Below, one piece after another: positions 43,845-54,139 of a DNA stretch of 64,000 nt (the first letter of the stretch is position 1; each line of letters begins with the position of its first letter). The stretch comes from Rhodospirillaceae bacterium. GTDB taxonomy: Bacteria > Pseudomonadota > Alphaproteobacteria > Rhodospirillales > Rhodospirillaceae. Made by a program: the position numbers and the translations under genes. The notes beneath the pieces are model-generated. The model ran no database searches. It saw only the letters and a program-made list of their open reading frames with translations, and was not told where the DNA came from. Where the stretch lies: NCBI GenBank assembly GCA_947476695.1, contig CANJRD010000003.1, forward strand, positions 62,001-126,000, read 5' to 3'.

Positions 43845-44576
43845 ATGCTAACCAAGAAGCAGCACCAACTCCTGATCTTCATCCGCGAGCGCATGAACGC
43901 CGATGGCGTCGCGCCCTCGTTCGACGAGATGAAGGAGGCGCTGAAGCTGAAATCCAAGTCGGGCATCCACCGCCTGATCACCGCCCTGGAAGAGCGCGGG
44001 TTCCTGCGCCGCCTGCCCCACCGGGCCCGGGCCCTGGAGGTGGTGAAGCTGCCCGATAACTCTTCCGAGCGCCTGCCCGACCGCAATGTGGAGCGCCCCC
44101 CGCGCGAGCGTCCCGAACGGGCTGGGTTCAACGTCATCAACGGCAATTTCACCAGCGCGCTCCCGGGGGCGACCGTGTCCGCCGGGATCGCCGAGACGCT
44201 CGAACTGCCGATGTACGGCAAGATCGCCGCCGGTACCCCGATCGAGGCGCTGCGCAATCCCGGTGAGCATATCGGTGTGCCCGCCGGCATGCTGAGCAAT
44301 GGCGATCACTACGCCCTCACCATCGAGGGCGATTCCATGATCGACGCCGGCATCCACGATGGCGACACCGTCATCATCCGCCGCTGCGAAAACGCCGACA
44401 ACGGTTCCATCGTGGTCGCGCTGGTCGACAACGAAGAGGCCACGCTGAAGCGCTTGCGCCGCAAGGGCGACACCGTCGCGCTTGAGCCCGCGAACAAAAG
44501 CTATGAAACGCGCATCTTCGGGCCCGACCGCGTTCGCGTGCAGGGCCGCCTCGTCGGCCTCATGCGGCGCTACTAG
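43845..44576 (+). CDS. lexA: LexA repressor
   Basis: SOS master repressor that cleaves itself when RecA is activated. 243 residues: N-terminal winged helix (1-68, [25 protein letters not shown]), an Arg/Pro/Glu-rich linker (about 72-95), and the serine-lysine autoprotease domain. The cleavage site is A129-G130 in GKIAAGTP, nucleophile S164 in GDSMIDAG, base K202 in ATLKRL. Two exact SOS boxes precede it. It converges with the GNAT gene and overlaps it by four bases. Confidence 0.97.
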   Translation: MLTKKQHQLLIFIRERMNADGVAPSFDEMKEALKLKSKSGIHRLITALEERGFLRRLPHRARALEVVKLPDNSSERLPDRNVERPPRERPERAGFNVINGNFTSALPGATVSAGIAETLELPMYGKIAAGTPIEALRNPGEHIGVPAGMLSNGDHYALTIEGDSMIDAGIHDGDTVIIRRCENADNGSIVVALVDNEEATLKRLRRKGDTVALEPANKSYETRIFGPDRVRVQGRLVGLMRRY

Positions 44577-45097
44577 CCGCGCGCCAGCCGCATCACCTGA
44601 CGATCTGACGTTTCGTCCGCCAATCGCTTGCGCGCAATTGGTTTGAATCCGGCTTTCTCGAAGGCCCGGAGCGAGGCGGTGTTCTCGACTTCGGGTTCGA
44701 CGGTCACGCCGCCGATCGTCCAGTCGGCGAACAACAGTTGGCCGATGAACGCGCGCAGGATTTCTGATCCTAGCCCCCGGCCAACGAGGTCGGCTTCACC
44801 AACGAAGAAATCCAGACCCGCATCATTGACGTCGATACCCAACGCTTCAGCCTGTGCAGGGCTTGATACCCAACGATACGACTGGATCAAGCCAATGTCG
44901 CGTGCGTCCAATCCGATGATGTAGACCCGTGTCGGGTCGGTGCGGTCGATGCACGGTCCATAGTGCGCCTCGATGCTGTCGAGGTCCGACGGATCGCGCC
45001 ACCAACGGCCCACATGCTGCGTGCGCAACCAACGTTGGATGTTTGGGAAATCCTCGCGGGCGAGCGACCGGAATGAGACCGCAACATCAGTTGGCAT
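44573..45097 (-). CDS. GNAT-family N-acetyltransferase, AAC(6')/IucB-like
   Basis: 174 residues from the ATG at 45097 ([17 protein letters not shown]), which overlaps the comEC stop by 11 bases. The N-terminal W-L-x-x-x-H-V-x-x-W-W pattern ([11 protein letters not shown]) is shared by aminoglycoside 6'-acetyltransferases and hydroxamate siderophore acetylases. [25 protein letters not shown] holds the acetyl-CoA-binding Q/R-x-x-G-x-G/A loop (VGRGLGS). The substrate cannot be read, and an antibiotic-resistance role should not be assumed. Confidence 0.82.
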   Translation of the reverse strand: MPTDVAVSFRSLAREDFPNIQRWLRTQHVGRWWRDPSDLDSIEAHYGPCIDRTDPTRVYIIGLDARDIGLIQSYRWVSSPAQAEALGIDVNDAGLDFFVGEADLVGRGLGSEILRAFIGQLLFADWTIGGVTVEPEVENTASLRAFEKAGFKPIARKRLADETSDRQVMRLARG

Positions 45098-47294
45098 CGA
45101 CACTCTCGGTTTGCTCTTCGGCTTCCTCAACGGGTTCGACGGCGCGGGGTTTCGGCTGAGGAGCCCACCGGCGCTCACCGGCCCGGTCGAGCGCATAGCG
45201 GATATCGACGCCATCCCCGTTTACGCGCAAAGCAACCGCGCCGCGGCGACGGACGTCGAATAGATCGGCGAGCGGCGTACGCCCGCAAAATGCACGGCCT
45301 GGAATGAAGCTGATCGCCGCATCGGCCTGCGCGCAATCCTCCGCAAGCGCCGCAGCGCTGAAGGCCAGCAACACCTTGCGCCCGTCGCGCGTCAGGATGC
45401 AGCCTTCGCGGTCACAGCTCAGACCTTCGTCGGCGACGCCGTTCGCGGCCCAAGTCTGAGCGCTCGGACCATAGCGATCTTGCCAAATCTCGCGGGTGAA
45501 CTTCTCGCCGCGACCGGGGCGCAACATCATCGCGCCATGGCGATCGCTGACGGCGATCACCTTGGCATTCTCGTCCATCAGCACGTCAGGCACGTCCGCG
45601 AGCCAGGGCTGAGCAAAAGCCAGGCCCATGATCGCAAAGCCGGCGTAGCGTAAACGCCCGCGCCATAGGCAAATCACCAACAGGCCGAATGTGCCAATCG
45701 CCAATGCGACCGGGCTCATTGGCGGCACGTGCACCTGCGCGCCTTGCCATCCGGCGACCGTGCGCGCGATATCGTTCACCAGCCCCACGCCCTCGCCCAT
45801 CAGCTTGAGCGGCATTTGATCGAGACCGAAGGGCATCGCCAACATCGCGATCAGGCCCCAGGGCATCACCCATAGACCTGTGATCGGGCCCGCGAAGAAG
45901 TTCGATACCATCGAGTACGTGGGAAAGCGGTTGAAATGATAAATCGCGTAGAGCGCCGTCGAGCCGCTGGCCGCGATGTCGGTCACGACCAATCCCGCGA
46001 AGATAATCGCCACCGCGCGGAAAGGCTGGAACTCGCCCTCGGGCCCACGCCAGCGCACGCGCAGCCGCACGTATTCGGCAATCGCGATCAGGCTGAGGAC
46101 AGCCATGAACGACATCTGAAAACTCGCGCCGATCACCGCTTCGGGATAGATCGCCATCAGCACCAGCGCCGCCCAAGCAATTGTGCGTAATGACGATGCG
46201 GTGCGGTCGAGCAGGATCGCGACCAGCACCACACCGATCATCAAGAACGAGCGTTCCGCCGGCACGCTGAGGCCGGAGATCAGGACGTAGAGTGTCGTCG
46301 CGCCGAGCGCGACCCAGGCCGCGATCTTCTTGGTGTCGAGACGTAAGGCGATGGCCGGAATCAACGCGAGTCCGCGGCGGACGACAAAAAACACCGCCGC
46401 CGCAAGCAAGCTCATGTGCACGCCGGATATGGAGAGCAGATGCGCGAGACCCGATTTGCGGTAAGCGTCCTGCAGATCGTTCGGGATCGCGGTCTGCTCG
46501 CCCATGATCAAAGCGGCTGTCGCCGCCGCGTCGCCTGGATCGCCAACGGCCAGACGCACACGCTCCGCCACGTGTCTGCGAACGCCTTGAAGCCATGCCG
46601 TGAAACGATCCGCGGGACCATCGGGCGCGGCCTGCTCCACCGTCCAGGCGCCGAACGTAAAGCCGGTGGCGCCGATCTGCTGAAAGTAGAGCCCGCGTTG
46701 GAAGTCGAACCCATCCGGCATCGCCGGCCGCAACGGGCGCCGCAACACCGCGCGCACGGCGATGCGGTCGCCGACCTTGGGCAACCCGTTCTTTGCGGGA
46801 ATCGTGACCCGCACGCGCACCGGGGTTTCGGCCGCATCGAGGCCCGGCACGGTCAGGCGATCCAGCACGACGCGGTGCGACGTGGGACGGAATTCAGCGG
46901 CGACAACGCGACCGTGGATCTCCTGGGCGGTCAGACTGCGCATCAAGACCGGCGTGGCAATCAAACGGCTGCGGATATCTGCCGCCGTATGTCCCGCCGC
47001 CACGGCCAACGCGCAGAAGGCAAGCGCCCGCAGGCCACGCCCACGGGCGATCACGGCGAGCGCGATCGCGAGGACCATTACCAACGGGGCGGCCCAGATC
47101 GGTGGATCGTGCAACCAGGCAAAGAACAGCGCGACACCGCCGCCGAAAGCCGCGACCATCCAGACGAAGGCACGGGGTGCTTGGCGCTCTAGTTCCGCGG
47201 CGATGGCCGGTAGCAGCCCAAATCGCGCCCAGGCCGTGACCACGCCAGGCCACAGCCCTCCGCTCGTCGCCGGCGCTGCCGTCCGGTCACTCAT
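45087..47294 (-). CDS. comEC: ComEC/Rec2-family membrane channel protein
   Basis: 735-residue polytopic protein related to the DNA-uptake channel ComEC. An N-terminal pair of membrane helices and an OB-like periplasmic DUF4131 part (about 40-230) precede the competence core with [25 protein letters not shown] and [13 protein letters not shown]-like segments, and about eight further membrane helices. The metallo-beta-lactamase-like nuclease domain of full-length ComEC is absent. Instead the C-terminus is a soluble stretch of about 170 residues ([26 protein letters not shown]). No other competence genes are in the window. A role in DNA uptake is possible but unproven. Confidence 0.87.
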   Translation of the reverse strand: MSDRTAAPATSGGLWPGVVTAWARFGLLPAIAAELERQAPRAFVWMVAAFGGGVALFFAWLHDPPIWAAPLVMVLAIALAVIARGRGLRALAFCALAVAAGHTAADIRSRLIATPVLMRSLTAQEIHGRVVAAEFRPTSHRVVLDRLTVPGLDAAETPVRVRVTIPAKNGLPKVGDRIAVRAVLRRPLRPAMPDGFDFQRGLYFQQIGATGFTFGAWTVEQAAPDGPADRFTAWLQGVRRHVAERVRLAVGDPGDAAATAALIMGEQTAIPNDLQDAYRKSGLAHLLSISGVHMSLLAAAVFFVVRRGLALIPAIALRLDTKKIAAWVALGATTLYVLISGLSVPAERSFLMIGVVLVAILLDRTASSLRTIAWAALVLMAIYPEAVIGASFQMSFMAVLSLIAIAEYVRLRVRWRGPEGEFQPFRAVAIIFAGLVVTDIAASGSTALYAIYHFNRFPTYSMVSNFFAGPITGLWVMPWGLIAMLAMPFGLDQMPLKLMGEGVGLVNDIARTVAGWQGAQVHVPPMSPVALAIGTFGLLVICLWRGRLRYAGFAIMGLAFAQPWLADVPDVLMDENAKVIAVSDRHGAMMLRPGRGEKFTREIWQDRYGPSAQTWAANGVADEGLSCDREGCILTRDGRKVLLAFSAAALAEDCAQADAAISFIPGRAFCGRTPLADLFDVRRRGAVALRVNGDGVDIRYALDRAGERRWAPQPKPRAVEPVEEAEEQTESVDAN

Positions 47295-47374
47295 CCCCCG
47301 CCCGATGCCTTCCCCGGAAGCGGCAAGAGTATGCTAAAGAACCGGCCCTTTTCCATACTGCCCGGCCACATTCC

Positions 47375-48778
47375 ATGACCGTCATCACCCGCTTCGCCCC
47401 TTCGCCGACCGGCTATCTCCACATCGGAGGCGCGCGCACGGCGTTGTTCAATTGGCTCTATGCCAAGCACACCGGTGGCAAATTCCTGCTGCGCATTGAG
47501 GACACGGATCGGGCCCGTTCCACCCAGGAGGCGATAGACGCGATCTTCGCGGGCTTGGCCTGGCTGGGGCTCAAGAACGACGAGGAGCCGGTGTTCCAGT
47601 TCGCGCGCGCCGACCGGCACCGGGCCCTGGCAGAGCAATTGCTGGCCGAGGGCCGCGCCTATCACTGCTATGCCACGCCGGAAGAACTCACCGCCATGCG
47701 TGAGGAACAAAAGGCAAAGGGCCAGTCGATCCGTTACGACGGCCGTTGGCGTAATCGCGATCCGAAGGACGCGCCCCCCGGCATGAAGCCCGTGGTGCGT
47801 CTGAAGGCGCCGCAGGCAGGCGAAACCATCATCAGCGACCTGGTGCAGGGCGACGTGCGCGTCGCCAACGCGCAATTGGACGACATGGTGCTGCTGCGCT
47901 CGGACGGCACGCCGACCTACATGCTGTCGGTCGTCTGCGACGACATCGATATGAAGATCACACATGTGATCCGGGGCGATGACCACCTCACCAATGCGTT
48001 CCGGCAATATCAGCTGTTCCAGGCCTTGGGTGTCACGCCGCCGGCTTTCGGGCACATTCCGCTGATCCACGGTCCGGACGGGGCCAAACTGTCCAAGCGT
48101 CACGGCGCCCTGGGCGTGGAGGCCTATCGCGACATGGGCTTCCTGCCGGAGGCCATGCGGAACTATCTGCTGCGCCTCGGCTGGAGCCATGGCGACGACG
48201 AGATCATTTCAGATGAACAGGCCATCGGCTGGTTCGACATCAAGGACGTCAACCGGGGCGCCTCCCGCCTCGACCTGGCCAAGCTGACCAACCTGAATGG
48301 CCACTACATCCGCGCCGCCGGCGATGCGCGGCTCATCTCCCTGATCGCGCCGCGCCTTCAGGAGGCCGCGGGCGGGCCGGTTTCCGAGGCCGCGTCGGGC
48401 TGGCTTCAGCGCGGCATGCCGGGTCTGAAGTCCCGGGCCAAGACGCTGATCGAACTCGCCGACAGCGCCCTGTTCTATGTTCGGCCCCGGCCGATCCCGG
48501 TCGATGAGAAGGCCCGGAAGGCGGTTGACGACGGCCGCGCCATCCTGGCGCAAGCCGCCGCTCTATTCGCCGGTCTCGGCGCATGGACAGCGCACGACCT
48601 TGAGGCCTGCGCCCGAACCCTGGCTGAAACGTCCGGCCAGAAACTAGGTCTAGTCGCCCAACCCCTACGGGCAGCGGTTGTCGGCAGCACCGTGTCGCCG
48701 CCGCTGTTCGAGGTCATGGAAATCCTCGGGCGGGACGAAACGCTGGCGCGCATCCAGGACGCCAGCGCGGAGGCTTAA
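47375..48778 (+). CDS. gltX: Glutamyl-tRNA synthetase
   Basis: Charges tRNA-Glu with glutamate (class Ib). 467 residues, normal length. HIGH-type motif in [37 protein letters not shown] and KMSKS-type KLSKRHG. The first of the two gltX copies common in alphaproteobacteria cannot be distinguished from a possible tRNA-Gln-charging paralogue by sequence alone. It lies between divergent comEC and gltA. Confidence 0.96.
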   Translation: MTVITRFAPSPTGYLHIGGARTALFNWLYAKHTGGKFLLRIEDTDRARSTQEAIDAIFAGLAWLGLKNDEEPVFQFARADRHRALAEQLLAEGRAYHCYATPEELTAMREEQKAKGQSIRYDGRWRNRDPKDAPPGMKPVVRLKAPQAGETIISDLVQGDVRVANAQLDDMVLLRSDGTPTYMLSVVCDDIDMKITHVIRGDDHLTNAFRQYQLFQALGVTPPAFGHIPLIHGPDGAKLSKRHGALGVEAYRDMGFLPEAMRNYLLRLGWSHGDDEIISDEQAIGWFDIKDVNRGASRLDLAKLTNLNGHYIRAAGDARLISLIAPRLQEAAGGPVSEAASGWLQRGMPGLKSRAKTLIELADSALFYVRPRPIPVDEKARKAVDDGRAILAQAAALFAGLGAWTAHDLEACARTLAETSGQKLGLVAQPLRAAVVGSTVSPPLFEVMEILGRDETLARIQDASAEA

Positions 48779-48836
48779 ACCCAAAAATCTTCAATTTCAT
48801 CAATCGGACATGTGAATTATCCGAGATTGCAGTGCG

Positions 48837-48866
48837 TTGCAGCATCGGGGGTCGCCGGGCTATAAG
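48837..48866 (+). promoter_or_regulatory. Probable gltA promoter
   Basis: TTGCAG (48837-48842) and TATAAG (48861-48866) with an 18-base spacer, 74 bases before the gltA ATG in the 161-base gap after gltX. Consensus-based. Confidence 0.5.
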
Positions 48867-48939
48867 CTACCGAACCGTCGCGACCTTTCGGGGGTGCGGC
48901 TAAGGGCTAAAATGCCCCTGTTAGGAAAGGCGCAGAGCC

Positions 48940-50235
48940 ATGGCGAAAACCGTCACCGTCAAGGAAAACGAGAGCGGCAAGAGCTGGACCTACCCTGTGT
49001 TGAGCGGCTCCGCCGGGCCGGACGTTGTCGACATCCGCAAGTTCTATGCCGATACCGACATGTTCACCTATGACCCGGGGTTCACCTCCACAGGATCGTG
49101 TGAATCCAAGATCACCTTCATCGACGGTGACAATGGCATTCTGTTGCACCGCGGCTACCCGATCGAAGAACTCGCCGAGAACTGCAACTTCGAGGAAGTC
49201 GCCTTCCTGATGCTCAATGGCGAACTGCCGAATGCCGAGCAGAAGTCAAAGTTCGAGCACGACATCACCTATCACACGATGCTGCATGAGCAGGTGCGCA
49301 GCTTCTATTCCGGTTTCCGTCGCGATGCGCATCCGATGGCGGTGATGTGCGGCGTGGCCGGCGCGCTGGCGGCGTTCTATCACGATAGCCTCGACATCAC
49401 GAACCCGGCGCACAGGAAGATCTCTTCTTACCGCCTGATCGCAAAGATGCCGACGATCGCCGCATGGGCCTACAAGTATTCGCTCGGCCAGCCGTTCGTC
49501 TATCCGCGCAACGACCTCGGCTATGCCGAGAACTTCCTCTACATGATGTTCGCGACGCCCTGCGAAGAATACAAAGTGAATCCGATCCTGGCGAAAGCCA
49601 TGGACCGCATCCTCATCCTGCACGCCGATCACGAACAGAACGCCTCGACTTCGACCGTGCGCCTCGCCGGTTCGTCGGGCGCGAACCCGTTCGCCTGCAT
49701 CGCCGCCGGCATCGCCTCGCTGTGGGGCCCTGCCCACGGTGGCGCGAACGAGGCCGTGCTCACCATGCTGAAAGAGATCGGCGACAAGAGCCGCATTCCC
49801 GAATTCATCAAGCGCGCGAAGGACAAGAACGACAGCTTCCGCCTGATGGGCTTCGGTCACCGCGTCTACAAGAACTATGATCCGCGCGCGCGCATCATGT
49901 CGCGCACTTGCAGCGAAGTGTTGAAAGAGCTCAACATCAAGGACAATCCGCTGCTGGACATCGCGATGGAACTCGAGCGCATCGCGCTTGAGGACGAATA
50001 CTTCATCGAGAAGAAGCTTTACCCGAACGTCGACTTCTATTCGGGCATCATCTTCCAGGCGATGGGCATTCCCGTGACGATGTTCACGGCGTTGTTCGCC
50101 CTGGCGCGCACCACTGGCTGGGTGACGCAATGGAACGAGATGATCGAGGACCCGCAGCAGAAGATCGGCCGTCCCCGTCAGCTCTACACGGGTGCGCCGA
50201 AGCGTGAGTTCGTCCCGCTCAAGAAGCGGAAGTAG
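48940..50235 (+). CDS. gltA: Citrate synthase (type II)
   Basis: Condenses acetyl-CoA and oxaloacetate at the entry of the citric acid cycle, directly using the acetyl-CoA made by the pdh complex encoded earlier in the window. 431 residues, the length of the hexameric NADH-sensitive type. Catalytic His in [15 protein letters not shown] and [15 protein letters not shown], catalytic Asp in YPNVDFYSG. The N-terminal [26 protein letters not shown] is typical. GGAAAGG lies about 13-19 bases before the start. Confidence 0.97.
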   Translation: MAKTVTVKENESGKSWTYPVLSGSAGPDVVDIRKFYADTDMFTYDPGFTSTGSCESKITFIDGDNGILLHRGYPIEELAENCNFEEVAFLMLNGELPNAEQKSKFEHDITYHTMLHEQVRSFYSGFRRDAHPMAVMCGVAGALAAFYHDSLDITNPAHRKISSYRLIAKMPTIAAWAYKYSLGQPFVYPRNDLGYAENFLYMMFATPCEEYKVNPILAKAMDRILILHADHEQNASTSTVRLAGSSGANPFACIAAGIASLWGPAHGGANEAVLTMLKEIGDKSRIPEFIKRAKDKNDSFRLMGFGHRVYKNYDPRARIMSRTCSEVLKELNIKDNPLLDIAMELERIALEDEYFIEKKLYPNVDFYSGIIFQAMGIPVTMFTALFALARTTGWVTQWNEMIEDPQQKIGRPRQLYTGAPKREFVPLKKRK

Positions 50236-50253
50236 TCCGGCAAGGAGACGGCG

Positions 50254-50547
50254 ATGAACGTTTCGTCCATCGCCGCCTCCGCGCTGATCTCCGCCGGAAC
50301 GGCCACCGCCGTCCGCGCGAACAACATCGTCAATGCACAGACTGAGGGCTTCAAAGCCCAGGCGCCGGTCTACGGCCACATGCCGACCGGCGGCGTCGCC
50401 GTGTTCACGCAAGACACCGGCAGCGCCACCAATCTCCTGAGCGAAACCATCGGCCTGCTCAAGGGCGCCCAGCAATACCGGGCGGCGGCGAAGCTGCTGG
50501 CGACAGATGATCAGATGCACAAGAGCATGTTAAAGGCCTTTGCCTAG
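50254..50547 (+). CDS. Miniature flagellar rod-like protein
   Basis: 97 residues resembling the two ends of a flagellar rod/hook protein joined with almost nothing between. The N-terminus SSIAASALISAGTATAVRANNIVNAQTEGFKAQ matches the A-x-N-I-x-N-x-x-T-x-G-F rod signature. The C-terminus (LKGAQQYRAAAKLLATDDQMHKSML) matches the closing helix that packs against it. FlgB and FlgC are about 130 residues, so this is shorter. A GGAG lies nine bases upstream of the ATG. No other flagellar gene is near. It follows gltA by 18 bases and may be co-transcribed with it. Function unknown. Confidence 0.7.
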   Translation: MNVSSIAASALISAGTATAVRANNIVNAQTEGFKAQAPVYGHMPTGGVAVFTQDTGSATNLLSETIGLLKGAQQYRAAAKLLATDDQMHKSMLKAFA

Positions 50548-50549
50548 CG

Positions 50550-50732
50550 ACGCCTTGGCACATCGATATATTCGGTCTGGCGGAACTTGATCCGGACTAC
50601 GGCAAAGCCGACGCCATTCTTGCCTACGAGCGCGACGGCAAGCCGATCGACGGCGGCATGCGCCTTGTGTTCCCGCATGACAAACATGGCGGCCGCGCGG
50701 TCATCGATGTCGCAAATATCCAAGTAAACTAA
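50550..50732 (+). pseudogene. Orphan C-terminal tail of a molybdopterin-dependent oxidoreductase
   Basis: A 60-codon open stretch without a start codon, read as TPWHIDIFGLAELDPDYGKA, then DAILAYERDGKPIDGGMRLV, then FPHDKHGGRAVIDVANIQVN and a stop. The LAYERDGKPI and RLVFPHDKHGGR pattern is that of the molybdopterin-binding C-terminus of sulfite-oxidase-like proteins. The rest of the gene is absent: directly upstream is the flagellar-like gene in another frame. Its last four bases overlap the convergent lpxB stop. I read it as a deletion remnant. Recognition is by motif memory. Confidence 0.55.
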
Positions 50733-51889
50733 ACGCGAATCAGCTTCAGGACCGTACGGGCCGCAAGACGGCTTGGACTGCCGTCCGGGGGCACGAGCTT
50801 CGCAAGGGCTTCCTTGAAATCGGCGCGCTGAGTCTCGGCGACGGTTCCGGGTAACAGAATCTGCGAGATCGCCGCCGCGAGACTCTTCGGATTGCAATCT
50901 TCCTGCAGCAGTTCCGGCACGGCCAGGCGATCGAGCAGAACGTTGACGAGGTTGGCGAACCTTGTCTTGCGCAGCCGTCGGAACACAAAAGCAGACAGCG
51001 CGCTGACCCGGTACGCGATGACGTGCGGCACGCTCGCCATCGCAAGCTCGAGCGACACGGTGCCTGACGCCGCCAATGCCGCACGGCTGGCGGCGAAGGC
51101 ATCGTAGACCTCGGTCTCGTTGACGATGACCAAGGGGCAAGGCCAGTCCGACGTCCCGTCCCGTACGAGCTCCGCGACAGTGCCGACGGTCGGGATGACG
51201 GTCGTCAAACCGCTATGCTGCTTGGCGAGTAGTTCAACTGTGCGCCTGAAGACCGGCAGCAGGCGCTTCACTTCACCTGGACGACTGCCCGGCAGCACGC
51301 TCAGGATTGTCGCTTCCGGCGCGATCTGATGACGCATACGGAATGCGCCAGCGTCGCCGCGACCCGATGCGCTTTCGACAACAGGATGCCCAACCCAGGT
51401 CGTCGCGAGTCCATGCGGCGTGAAGTATGGCGGCTCGAACGGGAACAGCGTCAGCAGATGGTTGATCCAACGCGACAACTGCTTGGCCCGGCCTGGACGC
51501 CAGGCCCAAACCTGCGGCGCGACATAGCGCACGCGCGGGATCAGGTTCCCGGCTTTCGCGAGGCGCTCGTGGATGCGGCCCGTGAAGCCCCAAGAGTCGA
51601 TGGTCACCAGCAGGTCGGGATTACGCGCGGTGATGTCGTCAATCGCCTCGCGCACGCGCGCAAGCACACGCCTGTACGCCGGCACGACTTCAAAAATTCC
51701 AAGGAGCACGAGTTCGCGCGGATCGAACAGACTTTGCAGCCCCGCCGCGGTCATGCGGGCCCCGCCAATGCCCATGAAACGCGCCCGCCCCTCGGTCTCG
51801 ACGCGCAGGGCTTCCATCAGCTGCGCGCCCAGCGCATCAGCCGATGGCTCGCAGGCCACGAGATAGATCAGCGGCGCGCGGCGCGTCAT
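50729..51889 (-). CDS. lpxB: Lipid A disaccharide synthase
   Basis: Joins UDP-diacylglucosamine and lipid X into the lipid A disaccharide at the inner membrane. 386 residues. It begins with YLVACEPSADALGAQLMEAL (the GE-S-GD type motif with Cys-Glu-Pro-Ser), then RFMGIGGARMTAAGL, PRVRYVAPQVWAWRPGRAKQL, and ILSVLPGSRPGEVKRLLPVF typical of the glycosyltransferase-B fold. Last gene of the envelope cluster, coupled to lpxI by a four-base overlap. Confidence 0.96.
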   Translation of the reverse strand: MTRRAPLIYLVACEPSADALGAQLMEALRVETEGRARFMGIGGARMTAAGLQSLFDPRELVLLGIFEVVPAYRRVLARVREAIDDITARNPDLLVTIDSWGFTGRIHERLAKAGNLIPRVRYVAPQVWAWRPGRAKQLSRWINHLLTLFPFEPPYFTPHGLATTWVGHPVVESASGRGDAGAFRMRHQIAPEATILSVLPGSRPGEVKRLLPVFRRTVELLAKQHSGLTTVIPTVGTVAELVRDGTSDWPCPLVIVNETEVYDAFAASRAALAASGTVSLELAMASVPHVIAYRVSALSAFVFRRLRKTRFANLVNVLLDRLAVPELLQEDCNPKSLAAAISQILLPGTVAETQRADFKEALAKLVPPDGSPSRLAARTVLKLIRV

Positions 51890-52695
51890 GGCGTGACTCC
51901 CACCACGAACACGCCCGCGGTATCGGCGGCTTTCCGGACCGCCGGCAAGTCCAGCACCAGCGTGCCGCCTGCCTCGACGGCGATCCCCGACAATTTCGCG
52001 GCCGCGGCCTGCGCGATTGTATCCGGGCCGATGGCGGGCAGATCGGCGCGGCGATCCTGCTGGGGCTTTTTCATTTTCACGAGCACGCCGCCAGCTCCGC
52101 TGCGCGCGATCAGCGCCGCCGTTCCGGCCGCATCTTCGCGACCGACGACGGCGCCGTTGCGCACGACGACGGCTTGGCCGATGTCAGCCTGTCCGAGTTC
52201 CAACGCGGCCACGATACCGATTTTGATATCGCGCTGCGCCTCAGCATCCGGCGTGCGCATGCCTATGGGGCCTGAGGGCGCAAGCAACGATGTCAGGATT
52301 TCGTGCGGGCCCACGACACTGAAACCTTCCCGTTCGATCTCGGCGATCACGGCGCGCAACAGACCGTCATCACCGAGGGAGCGACCAATGATGCGCGCAA
52401 AAAACAACGCCGTCTTGATGTCCGGCCTGAGAATGGCGAGCGTCGGCCGGCGGACGCCGCCGGCCATCACGATTTCGGTGACGCCAGCCTGTCGCATCAG
52501 CGCGAAGCCCTGCCCGGCCTCACCCATGCGAATACGCGCATCCGGTGCCTGACCGAGCGCGGTGTCGTCCGCAAAGCCGTTCAGGCCGAGGATGAAATAC
52601 GGCCGGCCTTCGGCTCGACACGCTGCGGCGAGAAGTCCTGGCAGCGCACCTGCGCCTGCGACGATGCCGAGCTTTGCGGGCTTCGGCGCAGACAT
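51886..52695 (-). CDS. lpxI: UDP-2,3-diacylglucosamine pyrophosphatase LpxI
   Basis: Hydrolyses UDP-2,3-diacylglucosamine to lipid X, the step done by LpxH in gammaproteobacteria. 269 residues with the two LpxI domains: LGIVAGAGALPGLLAAACRAEG, EIVMAGGVRRPTLAILRPD, and the C-terminal metal-binding GVLVKMKKPQQDRRADLPAIGPDTI. It sits between lpxA and lpxB as is usual for alphaproteobacteria. Confidence 0.93.
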   Translation of the reverse strand: MSAPKPAKLGIVAGAGALPGLLAAACRAEGRPYFILGLNGFADDTALGQAPDARIRMGEAGQGFALMRQAGVTEIVMAGGVRRPTLAILRPDIKTALFFARIIGRSLGDDGLLRAVIAEIEREGFSVVGPHEILTSLLAPSGPIGMRTPDAEAQRDIKIGIVAALELGQADIGQAVVVRNGAVVGREDAAGTAALIARSGAGGVLVKMKKPQQDRRADLPAIGPDTIAQAAAAKLSGIAVEAGGTLVLDLPAVRKAADTAGVFVVGVTP

Positions 52696-52702
52696 GATGC
52701 GA

Positions 52703-53524
52703 TCAGACGCCGTTGCCGTTAGACGCCGGCGTGCATAGCGCGCGCGAGGATTCGGCGCGGATGAAGTTGACGATGTCCATCACGCCCATGTGCTGCTTGA
52801 ACAGGTCGGCGACTTCATTCAGACGTTCAGCCATGGTGCCGCCTTGCGAGAACAGCAGGCCATAGGCCGTGCGCAGGGCTTGAATGTCTTCGCGCGAGAA
52901 ACCACGACGCTTCAGACCGACGAGATTGAGGCCGGTCAACTTCGCGCGATTTCCCTTGGCGGAGCCGTAGGGGATCACGTCGCTTTCGACGCCGGTGACA
53001 CCACCGATCATCGCGTGTTTGCCGATGCGTACGTATTGGTGCACGCCGGACAGGCCGCCGACGATCGCGTGCTCGCCCACATGCACATGCCCACCGAGGG
53101 CGACGGCATTCGTGAGGATCACGTTATCCTCGACAACGCAGTCGTGCGCAACGTGGCTGCCGACCATGAAGAAGCAATTGGAGCCGACCTTTGTCTCCAT
53201 CGCACCTTGAGACGTTCCTCTGTGCATGGTGACGTGTTCGCGAATGACGTTGTTCTCGCCGATCACGAGCCGCGACGGCTCACCGCGATAACGGATGTGC
53301 TGCGGCTGCAGACCGATCGACGCAAACGGATGCACCGTCGTCCCGGTGCCCACGGAGGTATGCCCGTCAACGACTACATGCGAGATGAGTTCCACACCGT
53401 CGGCCAACCGAACGTTCGGCCCGACGGTGCAATAAGGACCGATGCGCACGCCATCGCCGATTTCGGCACTGGCGTCGACAAGCGCTGTCGGATGGAATTG
53501 AGGAATGGCGCGCGCGGTGTCCAA
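52703..53524 (-). CDS. lpxA: UDP-N-acetylglucosamine acyltransferase
   Basis: First step of lipid A synthesis, adding a 3-hydroxyacyl chain from acyl carrier protein. 273 residues of left-handed beta-helix hexapeptide repeats (IGPYCTVGPNVRLADGVEL and following) with the catalytic His in MVGSHVAHDC, and the C-terminal helical domain (GFSREDIQALRTAYGLLF). It lies between fabZ and lpxI. Confidence 0.97.
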   Translation of the reverse strand: MDTARAIPQFHPTALVDASAEIGDGVRIGPYCTVGPNVRLADGVELISHVVVDGHTSVGTGTTVHPFASIGLQPQHIRYRGEPSRLVIGENNVIREHVTMHRGTSQGAMETKVGSNCFFMVGSHVAHDCVVEDNVILTNAVALGGHVHVGEHAIVGGLSGVHQYVRIGKHAMIGGVTGVESDVIPYGSAKGNRAKLTGLNLVGLKRRGFSREDIQALRTAYGLLFSQGGTMAERLNEVADLFKQHMGVMDIVNFIRAESSRALCTPASNGNGV

Positions 53525-53571
53525 GGGTGTTGAATTCCGAATGATGTGCGGGATGGTCGCTGGGGGGCCGA

Positions 53572-54039
53572 CTAGGATTCCATGATCATGGCGGTGTAGG
53601 TCGCTTCCGCGACCACAACGTCATCGACCTTGGCTTCGGCGCTGAATTTCCAGACGTTGCGCCGGTGCTGTTCCTTCCGGCAGTGCAGCTTGAGCTGATC
53701 GCCGGGCTCCACGGGCCGACGGAAGCGCGCGCTGTCGATCGACATGAAGTACACGAGCTTGCCTTCCGCCTTTTCGCCCAAGGCCGCGACAACGATTACA
53801 GCCGCGGTCTGCGCCATCGCCTCGATGATCAGCACGCCGGGCATAACCGGTCGGTCAGGAAAATGTCCCTGAAAAAACGGCTCGTTGGCTGTGACATTCT
53901 TGATCCCCGTAGCGCGTTCGCCTGGGACCATATCGATCAGTTTGTCCACCAACAGGAACGGATACCTGTGGGGAATCATCTGCGTGATGCGGTGGATGTC
54001 GACCGTCTTGCCGGTCGTCGCAGCCGGTTGTCCGTCCAT
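53572..54039 (-). CDS. fabZ: 3-hydroxyacyl-ACP dehydratase
   Basis: Dehydrates 3-hydroxyacyl-ACP in fatty acid elongation and so competes with LpxA and LpxD for the same substrate. 155 residues, hot-dog fold with H59 in FFQGHFPDRPVMPGVL and E73 in IIEAMAQ. MIPHRYPFLLVDKLID marks the N-terminus. Its place between lpxD and lpxA is conserved in most Gram-negative bacteria. Confidence 0.97.
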   Translation of the reverse strand: MDGQPAATTGKTVDIHRITQMIPHRYPFLLVDKLIDMVPGERATGIKNVTANEPFFQGHFPDRPVMPGVLIIEAMAQTAAVIVVAALGEKAEGKLVYFMSIDSARFRRPVEPGDQLKLHCRKEQHRRNVWKFSAEAKVDDVVVAEATYTAMIMES

Positions 54040-54139
54040 GCCGGAATTTCCCTAATTCGTTGACCCCAGGGTCGCCATCCGCGTCGCGATTAAGAGGCGA
54101 CGTTGTGCCGGAAGGCCTTGGCCACCCAAGGTTTTACGG

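Noticed and set aside
44573-45097. Aminoglycoside resistance gene
   Set aside because: The W-L-x3-H-V-x2-W-W pattern is shared with siderophore acetylases; chromosomal context gives no support for resistance.
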